Below are positions 26,265 through 34,703 of a DNA stretch of 64,000 bases, piece by piece; position 1 is the first letter of the stretch, and the number at the start of each line of letters is the position of its first letter. The stretch spans positions 48,688 through 112,687 of the forward strand of contig JACRME010000019.1 in assembly GCA_016235045.1 (NCBI GenBank), written 5' to 3'. This DNA is from Nitrosomonadales bacterium (GTDB lineage Bacteria > Pseudomonadota > Gammaproteobacteria > Burkholderiales > Gallionellaceae). The notes below the pieces were generated by a model that ran no database searches, had not been told where the DNA came from, and was given only the letters and a program-made list of their open reading frames with translations. A program made the translations under genes and the position numbers.

Positions 26265-27488
26265 CTACGCAACAACAGCTTGCTCACGGCGTGACTCCCT
26301 AAACAGTTTGGCCAGCTTGGCCGCCTCAGTGTCCACCGAGTGCCGTTCCAGGACACGCAAGTGGGCGGCGTCCCCCATCCTCTGCAATTCTTCCGGAGAT
26401 TTGGACAGCAGATCCTCGATTGCCTCCACCAGATCGTCCAGGGAGCCAGGCGGAAACAGCCATCCCGTCTTTCCCGGCTGAACCAATTCCGGAATGCCTG
26501 CCACGTAGGTTGACAATACCGGCCGGCGCAACGCCATGGCTTCCATGATCACCACCGGCAAACCCTCGGAAAAACTGGGCAGGATCATTCCGCGAGCCTC
26601 AAGAATCTGGTCGCGAACCTGCGCTGCGCTCAACCAGCCGGTAATCCGGACTTGACCTTCCAGCCTGTAGCGCGCGATGAGTGCTTCCAGGTCTGCCCGC
26701 ATTTCGCCGTCCCCGGCCAGCACCAATTCAAACCTGATACCCTTCTGAGCCAAGCGCTGAACCGCTTCAATCAGCAGCAGTTGCCCTTTCGCTTCGCACA
26801 AGCGGCCGACACAAACAACCCTCATGTCTGCAGGAACTGGTGCGGGTTCGGAGTCAAGGTAGGACGCCTCCAGCCCGCAATGAACCACTTTGATCTTTTG
26901 CCAGAGCTCGTGCCTGATCCTGCGGAACATCTGGCTCCGCCCGTACGAGCTGATCGCGACCACAAAAGCTGCACGGCGCGATTTTTCGGCAAATCCGCCA
27001 AAGAGCAATTCATTTTGGCCGTGCAGGGTGAAACTGTAGGGCGGGCCGCCCAAAGCGTTTGCCAACATCGCAATCTCCGCGGAATTGGTTCCGAAATGGG
27101 CGTGCAGGTGGGTCGCGCCAAAAGATTCCATCCATGGGACGATACGACATGCCTCGGCAAGATAGGCAAGGTGATATGGCAATGAACGCTCGGAATTTCG
27201 TGCCATGCTTAACGTCAAGGCCAGCGTGGACAGAAAGTGCCCAGGCCTTGTTACCAGCATCCGCAACATGGCCCCCAGTAGCGGGAAAGCCCCCCCCTGC
27301 GAGGCGTAATGCGTGAGCTTTCGCTCTTCCCTGTCCTCCTCGTTCATCAGCGGTGCATCCCACCCATTCAGCGAGATGCGAAGGATATCGACCCCCTGAC
27401 GTTCGAGTGCATTGATTTCCCGCCGAATGAAGGAATGACTGATCATCGGGTACTGATTAATCAAATACGCGACCCGGGATTGATTCAC
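26265..27488 (-). CDS. Glycosyltransferase family 4, exopolysaccharide type
   Basis: 407 residues from GTG 27488, chosen for AAGGGG eight bases upstream; a longer frame to 27524 lacks one. RVAYLINQYPMISHSFIRRE is typical of colanic-acid-type GT4 enzymes. LHAHFGTNSAEIAML and FTLHGQNELL follow, then the donor site VVCVGRLCEAKGQLLLIEAV and LPSFSEGLPVVIMEAMALRR with the E-x7-E motif. It is cytoplasmic or peripheral at the membrane. It lies 33 bases before the GT2 gene and after the ExeA-type ATPase gene, all on the minus strand. Confidence 0.9.
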   Translation of the reverse strand: MNQSRVAYLINQYPMISHSFIRREINALERQGVDILRISLNGWDAPLMNEEDREERKLTHYASQGGAFPLLGAMLRMLVTRPGHFLSTLALTLSMARNSERSLPYHLAYLAEACRIVPWMESFGATHLHAHFGTNSAEIAMLANALGGPPYSFTLHGQNELLFGGFAEKSRRAAFVVAISSYGRSQMFRRIRHELWQKIKVVHCGLEASYLDSEPAPVPADMRVVCVGRLCEAKGQLLLIEAVQRLAQKGIRFELVLAGDGEMRADLEALIARYRLEGQVRITGWLSAAQVRDQILEARGMILPSFSEGLPVVIMEAMALRRPVLSTYVAGIPELVQPGKTGWLFPPGSLDDLVEAIEDLLSKSPEELQRMGDAAHLRVLERHSVDTEAAKLAKLFRESRREQAVVA

Positions 27489-27548
27489 TGCATTTCCCCT
27501 TGAATGCAAATGGATGCCAGGCACGCACCCACCAGTCTCTCCAGCGGC

Positions 27549-28373
27549 TCACTCGGCATTCGGCAATGCCCCGAACTCGGCCTTGTCGCTCAGGACTTCC
27601 TCAATCAAATCCACATCGATGAGTTCGGCCTCGGAAGAGAAGCCATACACCATTGCAGTATTACAGAGAATATTGATGCGCCGAGGAATCCCCTGACTGG
27701 CCTCTGCTACCCTGCTGCAGGCTTCGGGAGTAAACAGGGGAGTGGTCCTTCCGGCTACAGCCAGGCGATGCTCGATGTAGCTCCGCACGTCGGATGCAGC
27801 AAAAGGCTTGATGTGGAAATCCACTTCAACACGCTGGGCGAATTGCTGGAGATCAGGCCGCATCAGCAGATCCTTCAACTGCGGCTGCCCCACCAGCATG
27901 ATTTGCAGCAACTGGTTCTTGTCAGCATTGATATTCGAGAGCATGCGCAGCGACTCCAGCGCATCGGGACTGAGATTCTGGGCTTCGTCGATGATCAGCA
28001 GGACACAGTGTCCCAAACCATATTGCTCGATCAGAAAACTCTGGAATGCATCAAAAAGCGCGACGTTGGACTTTCCCTCGTAGGGCAACCCCAGCGCGAG
28101 CATGATCCATTCAAGCAGGTTTGCGATCTCGCGATGCGTGTTGTACACCAGGCCAACTGTTCGATCGGGCGCCAAGTTGTTGAGCAGATGCCTGATCAGC
28201 GTAGTCTTGCCGCAACCAATCTCGCCGCTGACCACCATGAATCCTGCCCTGTTCTTTATCCCGAACTCCATCATCGCGTATGCGTAAGTGTGGCGACGAC
28301 CGAAATACAGATACTCCGGATCGGGCTGAATCGAGAAGGGGTTTTCCTTTAAACCGTAGAACGTCTGGTACAT
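27549..28373 (-). CDS. ExeA-type AAA ATPase, PEP-CTERM/exosortase-locus subfamily
   Basis: 274 residues. The family signature YGLKENPFSIQPDPEYLYFG opens the protein. Walker A is GEIGCGKTTL (about residue 51), Walker B is VLLIIDEAQN (about 125), and a sensor region with LVGQPQL follows. This subfamily is regularly encoded in exosortase/exopolysaccharide loci and resembles ExeA/GspA of type II secretion, but lacks the C-terminal peptidoglycan-binding part. Its role there is not established. In exosortase-A loci it usually accompanies Wzz and tyrosine kinase genes; here it is separated from epsFG and sits among glycosyltransferases. No strong ribosome site precedes the ATG. Confidence 0.85.
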   Translation of the reverse strand: MYQTFYGLKENPFSIQPDPEYLYFGRRHTYAYAMMEFGIKNRAGFMVVSGEIGCGKTTLIRHLLNNLAPDRTVGLVYNTHREIANLLEWIMLALGLPYEGKSNVALFDAFQSFLIEQYGLGHCVLLIIDEAQNLSPDALESLRMLSNINADKNQLLQIMLVGQPQLKDLLMRPDLQQFAQRVEVDFHIKPFAASDVRSYIEHRLAVAGRTTPLFTPEACSRVAEASQGIPRRINILCNTAMVYGFSSEAELIDVDLIEEVLSDKAEFGALPNAE

Positions 28374-28523
28374 GCTAAATCATTATCCCGAAGAGAAACA
28401 ATTGCGTGTGCATAATATGCAGCACTAAAATTAGCCGTCCAAATTCTGTTTCGAATGCCAACCACCGGCATTTCGACTGACTGGCATGATACTAAATACC
28501 GTGGCTTGACGGTGTTGTTCGGG

Positions 28524-29450
28524 TCAATTTGATGCGCGCTCCGCATACCGCGAGCAACTTGCCCGAATGTCCGCTGCAAGCTTGTCCAGCATCTCATACC
28601 GGCGCCGGTAGGTTGCACGCTTGCGCGAGGGAATCTCGCTCATGTCCTTGTACTTGACCACAGCCGGAATCTCGAAGAAGCCGCTGTCCACCTCGGTGCC
28701 GCCATGCTCCTGCCAGACCTCATTGTATGCGACAAGTACCTTCTCCTTGTGCGAGTTGCCGAAGTAGGGACTGTTGTGCTGCCGATTGTCGCTGGAAACT
28801 GCCCAAATCCTCGGAAATCCCAGTTCGAGGCAAAACAGCTTGAGCGCCACCATGAGCAAGTCGCGCGGCCTCATGCCGTGAAGGGTATGGGTGATGTCCC
28901 TGTAAACCTCCTGCGCGACTTCCGAATTTGATCCTTGCAACGCACCCACAAGCACTACTGGCTGACCGGATTCCAGGCCCAATGTGAGCGCAATTGAATA
29001 GAAACGCTGGTCGTTTATAAACAAATTGAGGACTATTTCACCCTCGCGCAGAAACCAGATTGCCTTGTCCAGCACCAGGCGCAGCCCCTTGTATTCCTCG
29101 TCCATCCGGGCCAGTTCGACCTCTTCGAACGTTGCAAGGGCGATGACAGCCGCACGCCCACCAAGCATGCGGAAATGCTGGTCGATCGTAGCCAAACGAC
29201 GCTCCATGGGCCAGGTGTGATTAATGTACGGCCAGTACATTGCGCCGCTCGTTTGCGGAAAGCGTTCCAGTGCCCGTATCAAAAGCGGGTTATCCGAAAT
29301 CTCGTACCATTTTCGGATAGCCGGAAAGAACGCGACGGTACGAATCATGAGGACAACGCGGTGTTTTATCCCGTTGAGGTTCACAGTTGGATGCATCAAT
29401 TTTCCCAAGTGATGAACCCGAACCAATGTCTCGATGAAACCGATGCTCAT
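28524..29450 (-). CDS. DUF535 (VirK/YbjX-like) family protein
   Basis: 308 residues from ATG 29450, with AAGGG about eight bases upstream; the open frame extends to 29579 without a better start. Family features are RALERFPQTSGAMYWPYINHTW, the strand VVLVGALQGSNSE (about 190), MRPRDLLMVALKLFCLELG, and the Arg/Tyr-rich end SRKRATYRRRYEML. VirK/YbjX proteins affect surface properties and resistance to host peptides in enterobacteria; their activity is unknown. The protein appears cytoplasmic. It lies between a GT2 gene and the ATPase gene on the same strand. Confidence 0.75.
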   Translation of the reverse strand: MSIGFIETLVRVHHLGKLMHPTVNLNGIKHRVVLMIRTVAFFPAIRKWYEISDNPLLIRALERFPQTSGAMYWPYINHTWPMERRLATIDQHFRMLGGRAAVIALATFEEVELARMDEEYKGLRLVLDKAIWFLREGEIVLNLFINDQRFYSIALTLGLESGQPVVLVGALQGSNSEVAQEVYRDITHTLHGMRPRDLLMVALKLFCLELGFPRIWAVSSDNRQHNSPYFGNSHKEKVLVAYNEVWQEHGGTEVDSGFFEIPAVVKYKDMSEIPSRKRATYRRRYEMLDKLAADIRASCSRYAERASN

Positions 29451-29583
29451 GCTATTGCCCTTCTGCTTCAGGTATTGTGGCGGGGAGAAATAATCCTTAA
29501 CGCCGGTTCTTGCGTGTACTGGGAACCTCCGAAGCTTCCCGCCGGGGAAAACCCGTTGAATCACCCAGCGCCCGCGCACACGA

Positions 29584-30555
29584 TCACTTGTACTCGATCA
29601 GGCGCGCCGACTTGCCCGCCAGTCTATGACGCAAATAACTTGCTTGCCCCATTGCCTCGGGAAACTTGCCCAGTACAAGGAACAGGGCTTGCAACCAGTT
29701 TTCCCGTTCGGATCGCGTGCCCCGCAATGCGAGGCGAACAATCTGCAAAGGATAGATCAGCAGGATTGCCCACCCCCACGCCCCCAGCGCGATGGCAAGG
29801 CAGCAGGCGATCACCGGTATACCCAAACCCCATATCCAGATGCGCCTCGATTCTTTCACCCGATGCCGCTCCGGCGAAGCCCCGTGCAGTCGAGCGCCTT
29901 CGGCATAGGCATAGCCACCGCGCATGCTGCGTCTCCACCACTGCCCAAAGCGGGTCATAGCTGCATCGTGCAAGGCCATTTCGGCGTCAATCCGCCATAT
30001 CTGCCATCCTTTTGCCCGCAAGCGGACGCACAACTCCGACTCCTCTCCCGCAATCAGATCCTCGCGAAATCCACCTGCAGCTTCGAAGGCCTCTCTGCGC
30101 GCCATGGCAATTCCGCCACAGGCCTTGGTCAGCCCCAGCGCGGTGTCCCATTCCGTATCGCAAAGCCTATTGTAGATCGAGCGTTCTGGATATCGCTCCC
30201 TGAGCCTTCCGCACGCCATTGCTGCAGCTTGGTTCGCGTCCAGAAACGCAGCGGATGTTTCCAGCCAGCCGCTGGCCAACTCGCAGTCTCCATCCACAAA
30301 CTGGATATAGTCCAGGCCAGGAGCGAGTCTGAGCAGCAGCCTGCCACCTTCATTTCTCGCCCGGGCCGCTGTAAACGGTATATGCAAATCCAGATCCACA
30401 ACCTCCAACCCCATGCTTCGCACCATGGCGACCGATCCGTCAGTAGAGCCCGAGTCGACATAGACTACGCGACGAGTAATCTTGATGACCGATTCAAGGC
30501 ATCTTCTCAGACGCTCCCCCTCGTTGCGACCGATTACGACCACGCCGATATTCAT
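29584..30555 (-). CDS. Glycosyltransferase family 2, membrane-associated
   Basis: 323 residues. The GT-A start is IGVVVIGRNEGERLRRCLES, followed by VYVDSGSTDGSV (about 30) and the DxD-like FVDGDCEL (about 88). GEESELCVRLRAKGW holds the likely catalytic acid. Two hydrophobic segments at about 230-275 (IPVIACCLAIALGAWGWAIL) suggest membrane anchoring, as in dolichol-phosphate-mannose synthase-like and exosortase-locus GT2 enzymes. The ATG overlaps the upstream gene's TGA (ATGA), indicating coupling. Sugar unknown. Confidence 0.87.
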   Translation of the reverse strand: MNIGVVVIGRNEGERLRRCLESVIKITRRVVYVDSGSTDGSVAMVRSMGLEVVDLDLHIPFTAARARNEGGRLLLRLAPGLDYIQFVDGDCELASGWLETSAAFLDANQAAAMACGRLRERYPERSIYNRLCDTEWDTALGLTKACGGIAMARREAFEAAGGFREDLIAGEESELCVRLRAKGWQIWRIDAEMALHDAAMTRFGQWWRRSMRGGYAYAEGARLHGASPERHRVKESRRIWIWGLGIPVIACCLAIALGAWGWAILLIYPLQIVRLALRGTRSERENWLQALFLVLGKFPEAMGQASYLRHRLAGKSARLIEYK

Positions 30556-31556
30556 GCTTTCAGGCCCGCGAGTCTGATCCTCCATACCCGCCCAGTCAGA
30601 ATTGCTCTCAGGTCCCCCCATAGCAAATCAAACATGTACCATTTCGGATCAATATCCACTCCGCTTCCTGCACCAAAATTCAGACGTTTTCGGATCGTAA
30701 ATGAAAGCTGTCGAACCGCCCAGAATACGTCCGCCACCACAAGGCCTGAAACTCCATAGTTTTTGACAAAGAAGCGCCTGCGCGACTCATACCAATATGC
30801 AGCCCTTCTTCTTGCAACGGTGCGTATGCCGGTAGATGCCCCCTCCAGATGTATTACCCGCGAGCCGGGCACATACCAGCATTGCCAGCCTGCCTGATGG
30901 GCACGACGACAAATGTCCACTTCCTCGAAGTACAGGAAGTACGCCTCATCCATCAGCCCTACATCCTCGAATACCTTGCGGCGAAAAATCATGCTCGCGC
31001 CCGACACCCAATCGCATAGGTGCGCCGTTTCTTGCGAGGGAGTTGCTGCAGCAGCTTTTCGCCACAGCAAACGATTGAGCGGGCCCAGACGCGCCACCCC
31101 GTCCAACTCGCCCAACGGCGAGGGAAATGTATGCGCAGAATACTCAACGCTCCCATCGGCATTTTCCAGTTCGCTGCCTGCAATTCCGGCGTTCGGGTGA
31201 TCATCCATGAAGTTCACCAAAGCCTCGATTGCCCCGGGACGCGCCACGGTATCCGGATTGAGGAGCATGATGTACTCCACAGGCTCGGCCGAGGCTAACG
31301 CTTTCCGGATGCCTGCATTGTTGCCGAAAGCAAAACCGCCATTCTTGTCCTGCGGCATCACTTCTGCCCAGGATATCCAGCCCTCGCGTTCAATCGCAGC
31401 AACCAGCTTTGCAACCGAACCGTCGCCCGAATTATTGTCAACCACGACAGCACGAATATCGGCGATGCATGCAACCTGAGAAGATAGGGCACGCAGGCAG
31501 TCAATCGTCAAATCTGCCGTACCGTAATTTACAATGACAATCCAAATACGACTCAT
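30552..31556 (-). CDS. Glycosyltransferase family 2, WbbL-like
   Basis: 334 residues. IWIVIVNYGTADLTIDCLRA, VVVDNNSGDGSV (about 38), IMLLNPDTVA (about 98) and YFLYFEEVDICRRAHQAGW (about 195) match rhamnosyltransferase-like GT2 enzymes of the WbbL group. RVIHLEGAST follows. The start at 31556 is chosen at MSRIWI; a longer frame to 31646 is upstream. It is translationally coupled to the following GT2 gene by an ATGA overlap. It would add a deoxysugar or similar to the repeat unit; specificity is inferred from resemblance only. Confidence 0.87.
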   Translation of the reverse strand: MSRIWIVIVNYGTADLTIDCLRALSSQVACIADIRAVVVDNNSGDGSVAKLVAAIEREGWISWAEVMPQDKNGGFAFGNNAGIRKALASAEPVEYIMLLNPDTVARPGAIEALVNFMDDHPNAGIAGSELENADGSVEYSAHTFPSPLGELDGVARLGPLNRLLWRKAAAATPSQETAHLCDWVSGASMIFRRKVFEDVGLMDEAYFLYFEEVDICRRAHQAGWQCWYVPGSRVIHLEGASTGIRTVARRRAAYWYESRRRFFVKNYGVSGLVVADVFWAVRQLSFTIRKRLNFGAGSGVDIDPKWYMFDLLWGDLRAILTGRVWRIRLAGLKA

Positions 31557-31642
31557 CTTCTGGCTGAATACGTTATTGAGGGGTAGTCTTGTTCGAAGTA
31601 CCAGGCAAGGACAGCGCTTGCGCGCTGACCAGTCTCCAGAAT

Positions 31643-31732
31643 TCACGCATCAAAGCCCCAAATTGTGTCAATAATAGCCCGCCAACCAAAATCCCGGTAT
31701 TGTACAAAGAGGCAGGCTCCAGTCGACATCAT
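31643..31732 (-). other. Possible tiny ORF or gene remnant before the WbbL-like gene
   Basis: Behind a clear GGAGGG site two adjacent ATG codons open a 29-codon frame (MMSTGACLFVQYRDFGWR...) that stops at TGA 31645-31643. The same frame then continues open and ends exactly at the ATGA overlap with the WbbL-like gene at 31556, as a complete gene would. A second frame in the same stretch encodes a membrane-like segment (TGILVGGLLLTQFGALMREF). Either a small peptide gene or the remains of a gene with an internal stop is possible. The rest of 31557-31825 is T-rich and shows nothing else. Confidence 0.25.
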
Positions 31733-31825
31733 GACTCCCTCCGGGACGGTGATCCGGCACTTCGATATGCACCCACGAGGGGGTTGGAACGCAAAAAACC
31801 GAAAAAGCGCGAAAAGCCTAAAAAA

Positions 31826-32983
31826 TCATTTGCGAACGCCGTTTTCCGAACCCGCCAGCGCTGCTCGCAGAGACTCTACTCGGCGACGTCCCACATTACC
31901 CCACAGATACTCCCCGGATTTGTTGTAAGCATTACCTGACATTCTTGAGCGGAAATCGGCATCGGAAAATACCCTGCGTATCGAATCAACCCACTCATCG
32001 GCATTGTGTGGATCAACGACCAGCCCCTCACTGCCATGATCTATGATTCCATCTCCTCCCATTGGGCTGACTATCGATGCCAGCCCTGCCCCCAAAGCAA
32101 GATAGGTTACCAACGGACTTCCCTCCTCCAGGCTGGGGAAAAGAAAAACATCCGCATCCAGATATACCGAGCGGAGATCGTGCGTAAACGGCACATGCTC
32201 GATATCATGCCTGTCCAGATAGGGCTCAATCAGATGCCTCGCACCGGGTTCAATGCGGCCGACCAATTTCAATTTCCCTCTTACGCCCGCTTTGGTCCAA
32301 TATTCCAACAACAGGTGCACTCCCTTGCGCACGCCTATCCTGCCGACAAATATGGCCGTTAACTCGGTCTGTTGCGCGCGCGCTGAGATTTCTTGCGGCG
32401 CAAGGATTTCACTGGAACTGAGCCCGTAGCTGGTCTGGATGATCTTCTTGCCTGGTACATCGGCCTCAAGAAGTGACTTGGTAACCTCCCTGCTTGGGCT
32501 GAACACATAATCGACCAGTTCGAGCTGGGCACACTCATGAGCAATGGATTTTTCATCGATACCGTGATTGGGTATCAAACCCAATCGATGGTATTCGGCA
32601 TCCAGAATCCTTTTACTGGTTGCCTGGTGCGTATTTACGTTTTCGGTAAGCATGACATGCCCGGCCGATCTTACTGCCCTATACGTATTTATCCTGGTCG
32701 AACTCCAGATGTAGGCAATATCGCCTCCTTCAAACGAACGCAGATAACGCCATTCCGTGAACTTGGCCCAGGTGTCCTGGGAAAACAACTTGTATCCAAT
32801 CGGTTTTGCCCATAGAGGCATGGAAAATCGATCAAAAGCACTATGCAGATTGTTATCGCCCGTGACGCAGTGCAGACTTACGTCAACGCCTGCCGCATTC
32901 ATTGCCTCAAGAAGTTGATGGCAAACGTAGCCGGGGCCGCCAAAGCCGGAAATGTAACCAGGCACAATCGTATTAATTCTCAT
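31826..32983 (-). CDS. Glycosyltransferase family 4
   Basis: 385 residues. The N-terminal MRINTIVPGYISGFGGPGYV is followed by DYVFSPSREVTKSLLEADV (about 170). The donor-binding half has TAIFVGRIGVRKGVHLLLEYW (about 220) and FLFPSLEEGSPLVTYLALGAG, with the E-x-G-S-P site of GT4 enzymes. It ends with a basic stretch. It is on the minus strand between two GT2 genes, with about 150-bp gaps on either side, so it may have its own promoter. It probably acts at the cytoplasmic membrane face on the lipid-linked intermediate. Confidence 0.87.
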   Translation of the reverse strand: MRINTIVPGYISGFGGPGYVCHQLLEAMNAAGVDVSLHCVTGDNNLHSAFDRFSMPLWAKPIGYKLFSQDTWAKFTEWRYLRSFEGGDIAYIWSSTRINTYRAVRSAGHVMLTENVNTHQATSKRILDAEYHRLGLIPNHGIDEKSIAHECAQLELVDYVFSPSREVTKSLLEADVPGKKIIQTSYGLSSSEILAPQEISARAQQTELTAIFVGRIGVRKGVHLLLEYWTKAGVRGKLKLVGRIEPGARHLIEPYLDRHDIEHVPFTHDLRSVYLDADVFLFPSLEEGSPLVTYLALGAGLASIVSPMGGDGIIDHGSEGLVVDPHNADEWVDSIRRVFSDADFRSRMSGNAYNKSGEYLWGNVGRRRVESLRAALAGSENGVRK

Positions 32984-33136
32984 CGTTCAGAAACCCAGAA
33001 TAAGGTAAGGTCAACTCTGCAAAACGCCGGACAAGAGTCAGTGTGCAACCGCACCGCCAATCAGAAAATCCAAGTCTGCGGCACACACTGCTCTCCATTG
33101 CGCCACACAACCAGGCAGTAACACGGCTGGAGGAGT

Positions 33137-34057
33137 TCACCGATTCATCAGCCCCCGCGCGGCGTTTATTGCCCCTGATACGGCGTTTTGATCGACATAT
33201 CGGATTCTCGGACTAAACAAGAAAGCGCCTTTGAGAATCCAGGGAAACACTCTTAAAGGCCATTCGCCTTTAAGTACTCTGAGGGACAGCCTGAATACTT
33301 CGCGTGTTACTCTCAGGATTCGTACCATGAATGAACTTGGGACGAGTTTCGCCCGTGCCACATGGTTTCTGGCGTAATAGGCAATCTTGATGAAATCTTT
33401 TCCAAATGCATCAAAATTGTCATCCTGAAAGTGGGTTATGACGCTGGTCAGCACACAATATCCTTTGCCGTGCCTGGCGAGCCTGCTGATAAATTCCCGA
33501 TCTTCATCCCACAGGAAAAATTCGGCAACCGGGAGCCCGGCCTCATAGACTGCCCGCGTATTCACAAGCAAACCAAGCCAACACCCGTCTACCGCCTCGA
33601 CACACTTGTCTTCCAGGACGGTGCCATACCAGGCGGTGGAATCACTGCCTCCGGGCGACATGTAAGTTCTTCCATTTCGGTCAATAATCCGGCTGCCGAG
33701 AAAGGCTGTTTGCTGCCGCTTGAAATAGGGGCAATTTGCGAGTTCTTCGAGCGCAGTTAGCCCCGGGATAGCATCATCATCAAATATCCATGTCCAGCCG
33801 TGCCCGCGCTGAATGCTTTCCTCGATCCCTCTGCAGAAGCCCCCCGCACTCCCGAGGTTCTCCTGAACGATTACGGTCAGATCATTCTGCCGCGCCAGCC
33901 ATGATGCAATAACCGGGTTGCTGCCCTGATTAATGACAATTATCTCGTCCGGCTTTCTTGACTGATTGCGTAGCGCCTCAATCAAGTCGGGTAATATTTT
34001 TTCGCGTGAATAGGCAAGAACGACTGCCGATACACGATCATCACCATAAGTAAACAT
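33137..34057 (-). CDS. Glycosyltransferase family 2, galactofuranosyltransferase/rhamnosyltransferase-like
   Basis: 306 residues. VSAVVLAYSREKILPDLIEAL, then EIIVINQGSN, ENLGSAGGFCRGIEESIQRG (about 82), and the metal site WIFDDDAIPG (about 107). FFLWDEDREFISRLARHGKG (about 200) supplies the likely catalytic acid, and VITHFQDDNF follows. This arrangement resembles GlfT2-like and related GT2 enzymes. GGGG precedes the ATG. The C-terminal part is basic and hydrophobic and may contact the membrane. The gene is followed upstream by the IS200-like remnant, which separates it from the methyltransferase gene. Confidence 0.85.
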   Translation of the reverse strand: MFTYGDDRVSAVVLAYSREKILPDLIEALRNQSRKPDEIIVINQGSNPVIASWLARQNDLTVIVQENLGSAGGFCRGIEESIQRGHGWTWIFDDDAIPGLTALEELANCPYFKRQQTAFLGSRIIDRNGRTYMSPGGSDSTAWYGTVLEDKCVEAVDGCWLGLLVNTRAVYEAGLPVAEFFLWDEDREFISRLARHGKGYCVLTSVITHFQDDNFDAFGKDFIKIAYYARNHVARAKLVPSSFMVRILRVTREVFRLSLRVLKGEWPLRVFPWILKGAFLFSPRIRYVDQNAVSGAINAARGLMNR

Positions 34058-34078
34058 CGCAGCCCCAAGTTAGAGTAA

Positions 34079-34683
34079 GTATCCCCCGGCAAAGCCGGGG
34101 GCTTTATTTTGTGAGCCGCTCAAAGCGGCTTAACGGGGTCGCTTACGCGGCCCCTTCTCTTGTGGCCACCTGAAGGTGGCCGGTCAGCGCCATAGGTTCA
34201 TCTGGTCGATGCGCTTGTCTTCTTCCTCTTGGTGGCGGATGTACTCTCGTATCATTTCTTCGTCTCGTCCTACCGTCGATACGAAGTAGCCTCTCGCCCA
34301 GAAGTGCTGCCCTAATCGCGCTCTTGCCCTTGATGTATCCCGCTACCTGCGATACCGCGTACTTCGGCGGTATCGATATCAAAATGTGCCCGTGATCCTG
34401 CATCAGGTGTCCTTCTTCTATCCTGCACTCCTTGTACACGGCCAGCTTCTTGAGTACCTCTCCAAGATGCGGCCTGAGTTTTTCGTACAACGTTTTTCTT
34501 CTACATTTCGGAATGAATACCACATGGTATTTGCACTCCCATCTGCTATGGCTTAGGCTTTCTCCATCGTCCATCTCGATTCCCCTTTCATCGTGTGCTT
34601 GGCGGCTCACGACTGAAGTTTTGCTGATGGACTCCCGTATATGTCAAACTTCTACTGTCACCCCGGCATAGCCGGGGGATTTC
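34079..34683 (-). mobile_element. IS200/IS605-family element, degenerate
   Basis: About 0.6 kb bounded by two related hairpins, CCCCCGGC-AAA-GCCGGGGG (34083-34101) and CCCCGGC-ATA-GCCGGGG (34661-34677), the subterminal structures expected for this family, which has no inverted terminal repeats and makes no target duplication. It contains one frameshifted TnpA gene. It sits between a GT2 gene and a methyltransferase gene of the exopolysaccharide locus without breaking either. Exact ends are not certain. Confidence 0.75.
34184..34574 (-). pseudogene. tnpA: IS200-like transposase (Y1/HUH), frameshifted
   Basis: From MDDGESLSHSRWECKYHVVF the frame follows TnpA of IS200, including the HUH-type histidines in HLMQDHGHILISIPP and GYIKGKSA. 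After KGKSA the reading frame changes: the C-terminal part continues in another frame as GQHFWARGYFVSTVGRDEE...REYIRHQEEEDKRIDQMNL and stops at 34184. About a dozen codons normally lying between (the IARxYGERKRN region) are also missing. The nucleophilic tyrosine in EYIRHQ is thus separated from the histidines, so the enzyme should be inactive. The element could move only if a TnpA were supplied elsewhere. Confidence 0.8.
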
Positions 34684-34703
34684 CCGTCATGGGTTAAATA
34701 AAT

